Origin: an uncultured Oribacterium sp. | Lineage (GTDB): Bacteria; Bacillota; Clostridia; Lachnospirales; Lachnospiraceae | Assembly: GCA_946413525.1 (NCBI GenBank) | Contig: CAMKKZ010000016.1 | Coordinates: 1 to 64,000 of the forward strand | Direction of reading: 5' to 3' | DNA: 64,000 bases | Shown here: positions 60,525 through 64,000 of the stretch, piece by piece | Layout of the letters: each line of letters begins with the position of its first letter | How positions within the stretch are numbered: position 1 is the stretch's first letter | Notes under the pieces: model-generated | Told to the model about the DNA's origin: nothing | The model's database searches: none | What the model saw: only the letters and a program-made list of their open reading frames with translations | Translations under genes and position numbers: made by a program

Positions 60525-61442
60525 TTACTCATCCAGCATCCACGGCTCGAACACGCAGATGTCTTCATTTGACCGGACAAATTTCTCAAGCTCCTCACGG
60601 AAAAAATTGATTGAACTACGCTGGCGGGCGCTGAGATATCGGTTCACAAGTTCGTAACACATCCTCGGCTGCGGCGGTTCATGCAGCGTGTAGTGCACGA
60701 AGGCCTGATTGTATTTCATCTGGTGAATGATGGACATCGGGGCTATGGCCCATCTGCCAGGACGATCCAGAAAACGCTGCAGGGTGGAGCCGGTATTGAC
60801 CGTAACGGCAGAATAATTCTCAGGGCTCCAGTGCCGGTCATGCCAGCTCTGATAATCCTGTCCCCATCGAAGGAAAACCTCCTTAGAAGGGTCGAGATCG
60901 CTGCATTTCATGTCGTCCTGATACGGACTGTCCTTGTGGCAGACCAGATACATTTTCTCTCTGTACACCGGACGGGAAATAATGTCGGGATAGTTGATCT
61001 GACTGAAAACATACCCGATATCCGCACTGTGGCTTTCCACCAGGCCGTGGATCTCATTGGAGTGGTGGGTGTGGATTCTGAGCTTGAATTCCGGGTTGTT
61101 ATCAATCAGATAATTAAATAAAGGAACCAGTGTACAGTTGTTGACCGAATCGATGCTGGCAATCGTCAGTGTCCGAATGTCTGCCAGGTCTTTTAGATTC
61201 TGCGTGTTTTTCCAGAGCTGCGTCCACTGGGCTGCCATCGGGATAAACGCATTTCCGCAGGCTGTGAGGTCGATTGTCCGGTGACCCTTCTGGCGGTAGA
61301 GCAACGCAGTCCCCAGTTCATCCTCGAGCTGGCGTATTCTTGTGCTCACCGTTGACTGAGAGACATACAGGTGGTTTGCGGCTGCGGAAATCGTGCCGTA
61401 GGTCACAACTGTGAGGAAAGTTTCAACCTGTTCATAAGTCAT
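60525..61442 (-). CDS. LysR-family transcriptional regulator
   Basis: These 305 residues have the standard LysR layout: N-terminal winged helix (FLTVVTYGTISAAANHLYVS-QSTVSTRIRQLEDELG, residues about 8-45), linker helix, then a two-lobed ligand domain (TIASIDSVNNCTLVPLFNYL; VESHSADIGYVFSQINYPDI). AAGGGG precedes the ATG. It diverges from gltS and the RraA-like gene across 150 bp that holds a LysR-type dyad. It is therefore the likely activator of that transport/catabolic pair, responding to its substrate or an intermediate (inference). Confidence 0.93.
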   Translation of the reverse strand: MTYEQVETFLTVVTYGTISAAANHLYVSQSTVSTRIRQLEDELGTALLYRQKGHRTIDLTACGNAFIPMAAQWTQLWKNTQNLKDLADIRTLTIASIDSVNNCTLVPLFNYLIDNNPEFKLRIHTHHSNEIHGLVESHSADIGYVFSQINYPDIISRPVYREKMYLVCHKDSPYQDDMKCSDLDPSKEVFLRWGQDYQSWHDRHWSPENYSAVTVNTGSTLQRFLDRPGRWAIAPMSIIHQMKYNQAFVHYTLHEPPQPRMCYELVNRYLSARQRSSINFFREELEKFVRSNEDICVFEPWMLDE

Positions 61443-61457
61443 GTTTTGCCCCTTTAA

Positions 61458-61476
61458 ATATCTGTGTTATAGATAT
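61458..61476. promoter_or_regulatory. LysR-type dyad between the regulator and gltS
   Basis: ATATCTgtgttatAGATAT is a perfect 6-bp inverted repeat, 15 bases from the regulator's start codon. It has the AT-rich dyad form expected of a LysR recognition site. Confidence 0.6.
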
Positions 61477-61592
61477 TATATATTTAAATTATCTGTTTTA
61501 CAATAAATATTTTCAATGCTATTCTGTTCTCAGATCACAAAGCACGTGCAGTAAACAAGGACAAGTCACAGTTATTCAGGGGGGATTTCACC

Positions 61593-62768
61593 ATGATCAT
61601 AACATTAGATTTAATTCAGACAGTGGGTCTTGCAGTGTGCGTGTACATGTTGGGACGCTGGATCAAGAGCAAGGTTACGTTTTTTCAGAAGTATTTTATT
61701 CCTGCGCCCGTTATCGGCGGCCTGATCTGTAGTATCATCATCTTCATCGGGGTTCAGACGGGACTGTTCAAAATTGAGATGACAAATACCCTGCAGGATT
61801 TCTTCATGAACATCTTCTTTACGGGAACAGGCTTTACCTGCAGCCTGGCCGTACTCAAAAAGAGCGGAAAGCTTGGCGCAAAGCCTGCTGTCGGAGCAGT
61901 TATTTTCCTTGTTGTCCAGAATCTTGTGGGCGCAGGCCTGGCCGGCGTATTCGGTCTCAATAAGCTTCTTGGCGTTGCGATGGGATCGATTTCCATGTCC
62001 GGCGGCGTCGGTTCCGGGGCTTCCTTCAGCCCCACACTTGAGGCCCTCGGCGCTGAAGCAGGAACAACCGTCGGTGTTGCAGCCGCAACTTTCGGGCTTC
62101 TGCTGGGAAGCCTCACCGGCGGCCCCGTGGCAGAGAAGCTCATCAAAAAGTATAACTTAAAGAGCACTGGAACCGCAGCGCAGGCGGAGCAGAAGACGGC
62201 ACAGCCTCTTGTGGAAAAGAGCTTTTTTGACAGTGTTCTGCTGATGCTCCTTGCAGCCTTTATCGGATCTTATATCTCAAAGCTTCTGTCCCTGACAGGT
62301 CTTAACTTCCCTTACTATGTAGGCCTCCTGTTTGGCGGCGCGCTGGTTCGCAACATCGCCGACGCCATAGGAAAAGAACTGCGCATGTATGAACTGGATA
62401 CCATCAGCAATACATCCCTGAACTTGTTCCTTTCGATGGCGCTAATGTCCCTTAATATCAGCAAACTGATTGACCTTGCCCTTTCCATGATCGTGATCCT
62501 GCTCGCACAGGCCGTTGTAATGATGCTGTGGGCATACTTCATCACCTTCAATACGACCGGCAGAGACTACGACGCGGCAGTTATGGCAGCGGGCCACTGC
62601 GGGGTAGGACTCGGACAGACACCCAACGCGGTAGCAAACATGGCTGCTGTCATTGAAAAGAATGGTCCCGCGCCGACAGCATGGTTTGTCCTCCCTGTCG
62701 TTACAGTCATCTTCATCAACATCACCAATCCGATCATCATCACGGCGTTTATTAACTGGCTGGCATAA
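61593..62768 (+). CDS. gltS: Sodium/glutamate symporter GltS family
   Basis: This sodium-coupled carboxylate transporter of the inner membrane has 391 residues with about ten hydrophobic segments. It has the internal two-fold repeat of the family: SISMSGGVGSGASFSPTLEA in the first half and AVMAAGHCGVGLGQTPNAVA in the second, the paired re-entrant loops. KYFIPAPVIGGLIC near the N-terminus is also typical. GGGGGG precedes the ATG. The next gene begins 24 bases after the stop. Linkage to an RraA/HMG-aldolase-type enzyme and a LysR regulator hints that the substrate may be a 4-hydroxy-2-oxo dicarboxylate or similar acid rather than glutamate itself; that is inference. Confidence 0.92.
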   Translation: MIITLDLIQTVGLAVCVYMLGRWIKSKVTFFQKYFIPAPVIGGLICSIIIFIGVQTGLFKIEMTNTLQDFFMNIFFTGTGFTCSLAVLKKSGKLGAKPAVGAVIFLVVQNLVGAGLAGVFGLNKLLGVAMGSISMSGGVGSGASFSPTLEALGAEAGTTVGVAAATFGLLLGSLTGGPVAEKLIKKYNLKSTGTAAQAEQKTAQPLVEKSFFDSVLLMLLAAFIGSYISKLLSLTGLNFPYYVGLLFGGALVRNIADAIGKELRMYELDTISNTSLNLFLSMALMSLNISKLIDLALSMIVILLAQAVVMMLWAYFITFNTTGRDYDAAVMAAGHCGVGLGQTPNAVANMAAVIEKNGPAPTAWFVLPVVTVIFINITNPIIITAFINWLA

Positions 62769-62792
62769 CAGGGTATCAAAGGGGGTAACATC

Positions 62793-63443
62793 ATGGAATT
62801 AAATGCACAGACAATGGAGCTTCTTCAGAAGCTTCCAACCGGAAATATAGCTGACAATAATAACGGAACGCCTCATCAGGGTGTCATGGATTCGGGAATC
62901 AAGCCCCTTGATCCCAAATCCCATATGGCAGGAAGAGCCGTCACGGTACAGTGTTATCCGGGGGATAACCTGGCTCTGCATCAGGGCATCTACGCCGCAA
63001 AGCCCGGGGACATCCTGGTCCTCGACTGCCACGGATACACCGAGGCGGGACACTTTGGGGACATCATGGCACTGGCCTGCATGATCAGGGGAATCGCGGG
63101 CGTCGTCATCGACGGGAGCTGCCGCGACGCGGAAGACGTCAAAGCAATAGGCCTGCCCCTGTTCGTCCGGGGGATCAATCCCTCAGGAACGGTTAAGGCA
63201 AGCCTTGGAAAGGTCAATGTTCCAATTCAGTGCGGACACGTCACTGTCCGCCCCGGAGACCTCATTGTCGGAGATTGCGACGGCGTCGTTGTAATTCCCA
63301 GAGAGCAGGAGGATGAGGTCTTCGAAAAGGCCAGGGCAAAATTCGAGAAAGAAGAGCATATCGTTGAAATGCTCAAGGAAGGGAAAACAACCCTGGAAAT
63401 TTACGGATTTGACAGGCTGATTGAAAAACTGGAAGCGATGTAA
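62793..63443 (+). CDS. RraA-like / 4-hydroxy-4-methyl-2-oxoglutarate aldolase family protein
   Basis: The 216-residue protein has the RraA-like fold (PF03737). Key blocks are the N-terminal LPTGNIADNNNGTPHQGVMD, the active-site loop YTEAGHFGDIMALACMIRGI (about residues 84-103) and GVVIDGSCRDAEDVKAIGLP (about 106-125) with the Arg-Asp pair that binds substrate and metal in HMG/CHA aldolases. Enzymes of this group cleave 4-hydroxy-2-oxo acids to pyruvate, and many also decarboxylate oxaloacetate; RraA of E. coli instead inhibits RNase E. The catalytic residues and operon with a carboxylate transporter favour an enzyme. GGGGG lies upstream of the ATG. Confidence 0.88.
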   Translation: MELNAQTMELLQKLPTGNIADNNNGTPHQGVMDSGIKPLDPKSHMAGRAVTVQCYPGDNLALHQGIYAAKPGDILVLDCHGYTEAGHFGDIMALACMIRGIAGVVIDGSCRDAEDVKAIGLPLFVRGINPSGTVKASLGKVNVPIQCGHVTVRPGDLIVGDCDGVVVIPREQEDEVFEKARAKFEKEEHIVEMLKEGKTTLEIYGFDRLIEKLEAM

Positions 63444-63732
63444 TTAAAACATGAACCACGGGGTGTGATAAGCTACCCCCAAGTATCCAACCCTTCCTTT
63501 CTTTCATTGAATATCGGGCCTATATCTTCTACAGAGATGATTCTATATAACATAGTATATTTAAACTGTGAATGCAGTCATAAAAATAGCATACCCGTAT
63601 TTCTGAAGGACCATCTGCTACAGATCTGTTCACAGATATGAATACAACACTGGCCTATACAGGTCTGAAGATCGAAACGAACACAGAGTATACCCTTTTT
63701 TATGAAACCGTGCACAAAACTAATTCAAAAAG
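63444..63732. other. Gap after the RraA-like gene
   Basis: A small GGGGT/ACCCC hairpin (63460-63479) without a T run follows the stop. I see no gene or other structure in the rest. Confidence 0.4.
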
Positions 63733-63785
63733 GAAGGGGCTGTGAAACCTGGTATTTTTCAATCCTATTTTTTCACAGCCCCTTC
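63733..63785 (-). terminator. Terminator of the partial gene at the window edge
   Basis: GAAGGGGCTGTGAAA pairs perfectly with TTTCACAGCCCCTTC (15 bp) around a 23-base loop, and the minus strand continues CTTTTTG. The distal arm overlaps the stop codon at 63773. It could alternatively be the end of a mobile element; one edge alone does not show this. Confidence 0.6.
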
Positions 63786-64000
63786 TCATTTATAAGCCTC
63801 CATAGATTTTGCCGGAAAACAACCATATACTGTGTCGTTCGCTTTATTTTCTTAAAATACAGCTCCAAATAATTCGGTTTTTTTAACTCTAAATAATTTG
63901 ACGGATAACACATCTCTCGCCTGTCCGCGATCATCTCCCTTTCCTCCGCCGATAAGGCCGATGCCATCCGCCTCCAGTCTGTCCGGCCAATCCCCTTCCT
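63773..64000 (-). CDS. C-terminal part of an unidentified protein, cut by the window edge
   Basis: The frame is open from 64000 to the stop at 63773. The visible 75 residues run RKGIGRTDWRRMASALSAEE...LKKPNYLELYFKKIKRT... and end NLWRLINEKGL. I recognise no domain. The ATG at 63967 given by the track has no convincing role as a start, because the frame continues upstream past the edge. The basic, aromatic C-terminus next to a long inverted repeat would suit a transposase tail, but this is a guess. Confidence 0.4.
   Translation of the reverse strand, partial: RKGIGRTDWRRMASALSAEEREMIADRREMCYPSNYLELKKPNYLELYFKKIKRTTQYMVVFRQNLWRLINEKGL

Noticed and set aside
63733-64000. Insertion-sequence end with transposase
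   Set aside because: Only one inverted repeat and an unrecognised C-terminal fragment are visible. A terminator explains the hairpin, so no mobile element is called.

Overview
The window reads as a chromosomal stretch from a gut-type Clostridia bacterium, most likely Lachnospiraceae. The reasons are the gene families present (giant Ig-like/cell-wall-binding surface proteins, BspA-type LRR protein, C_GCAxxG_C_C protein, two AAA-ATPase-like/PDDEXK proteins, Rpn-type nuclease), strong GGAGG ribosome sites, and mid-range base composition. No rRNA, no canonical tRNA, no CRISPR array, no convincing prophage and no complete insertion sequence were seen.

Layout. 0-6 kb: a structured 51-bp tandem repeat, an AAA-ATPase/nuclease protein, the PTS-type dihydroxyacetone kinase genes dhaK-dhaL-dhaM with a divergent DtxR-like regulator and repeated operator-like sites, and a hexapeptide acetyltransferase. 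6-30 kb: three very large secreted proteins in the same orientation. Two are paralogues of about 3,000 residues (signal peptide, acidic Ser/Glu/Asp stalk, Ig-like domains, Gly linker, cell-wall-binding repeats). The third has 1,642 residues (signal, acidic stalk, Big_2 domains, LRR_5 repeats). 30-34 kb: an accessory patch with a frameshifted DUF6273-like remnant, an Rpn-type nuclease with a decayed partial copy, relatives of the 51-bp repeat, and a Y-family polymerase. 34-41 kb: small enzymes, a DUF2828 (TROVE/vWA, Ro60-like) protein with two tRNA-like RNAs directly upstream on the same strand, a cell-wall-binding fragment, an Smr protein and a nuclease-domain protein whose coding sequence contains two copies of an interspersed repeat. 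41-54 kb: GH3 beta-glucosidase plus CstA transporter, a phosphoesterase, a second AAA-ATPase/nuclease, panE, a threonine-dehydratase-type enzyme and a Phd/VapC-type toxin-antitoxin pair. 54-64 kb: two overlapping RlaP-type nucleotidyltransferases, flavodoxin, TfoX-like protein, several gene remnants, an AlbA_2/ATPase regulator with its own operator-like array, a LysR regulator divergent from gltS-rraA-like genes, and a partial gene at the edge.

The most notable system is the DUF2828 protein with its two tRNA-like RNAs (37.2-39.1 kb). Ro60/TROVE proteins bind Y RNAs, and some bacterial Y RNAs (YrlA) mimic tRNA. The pair here looks like an analogous ribonucleoprotein, and RNA-repair-associated RlaP enzymes lie 16 kb away. 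The second theme is non-coding structure. A roughly 70-bp two-hairpin repeat family (called R below) occurs at six or more loci. It supplies Shine-Dalgarno sequences to some genes and has entered one gene in frame. A striking set of degenerate mini- and microsatellites (periods 6, 10, 11, 13, 15, 16 and 51 bp) fills many gene-gene gaps.
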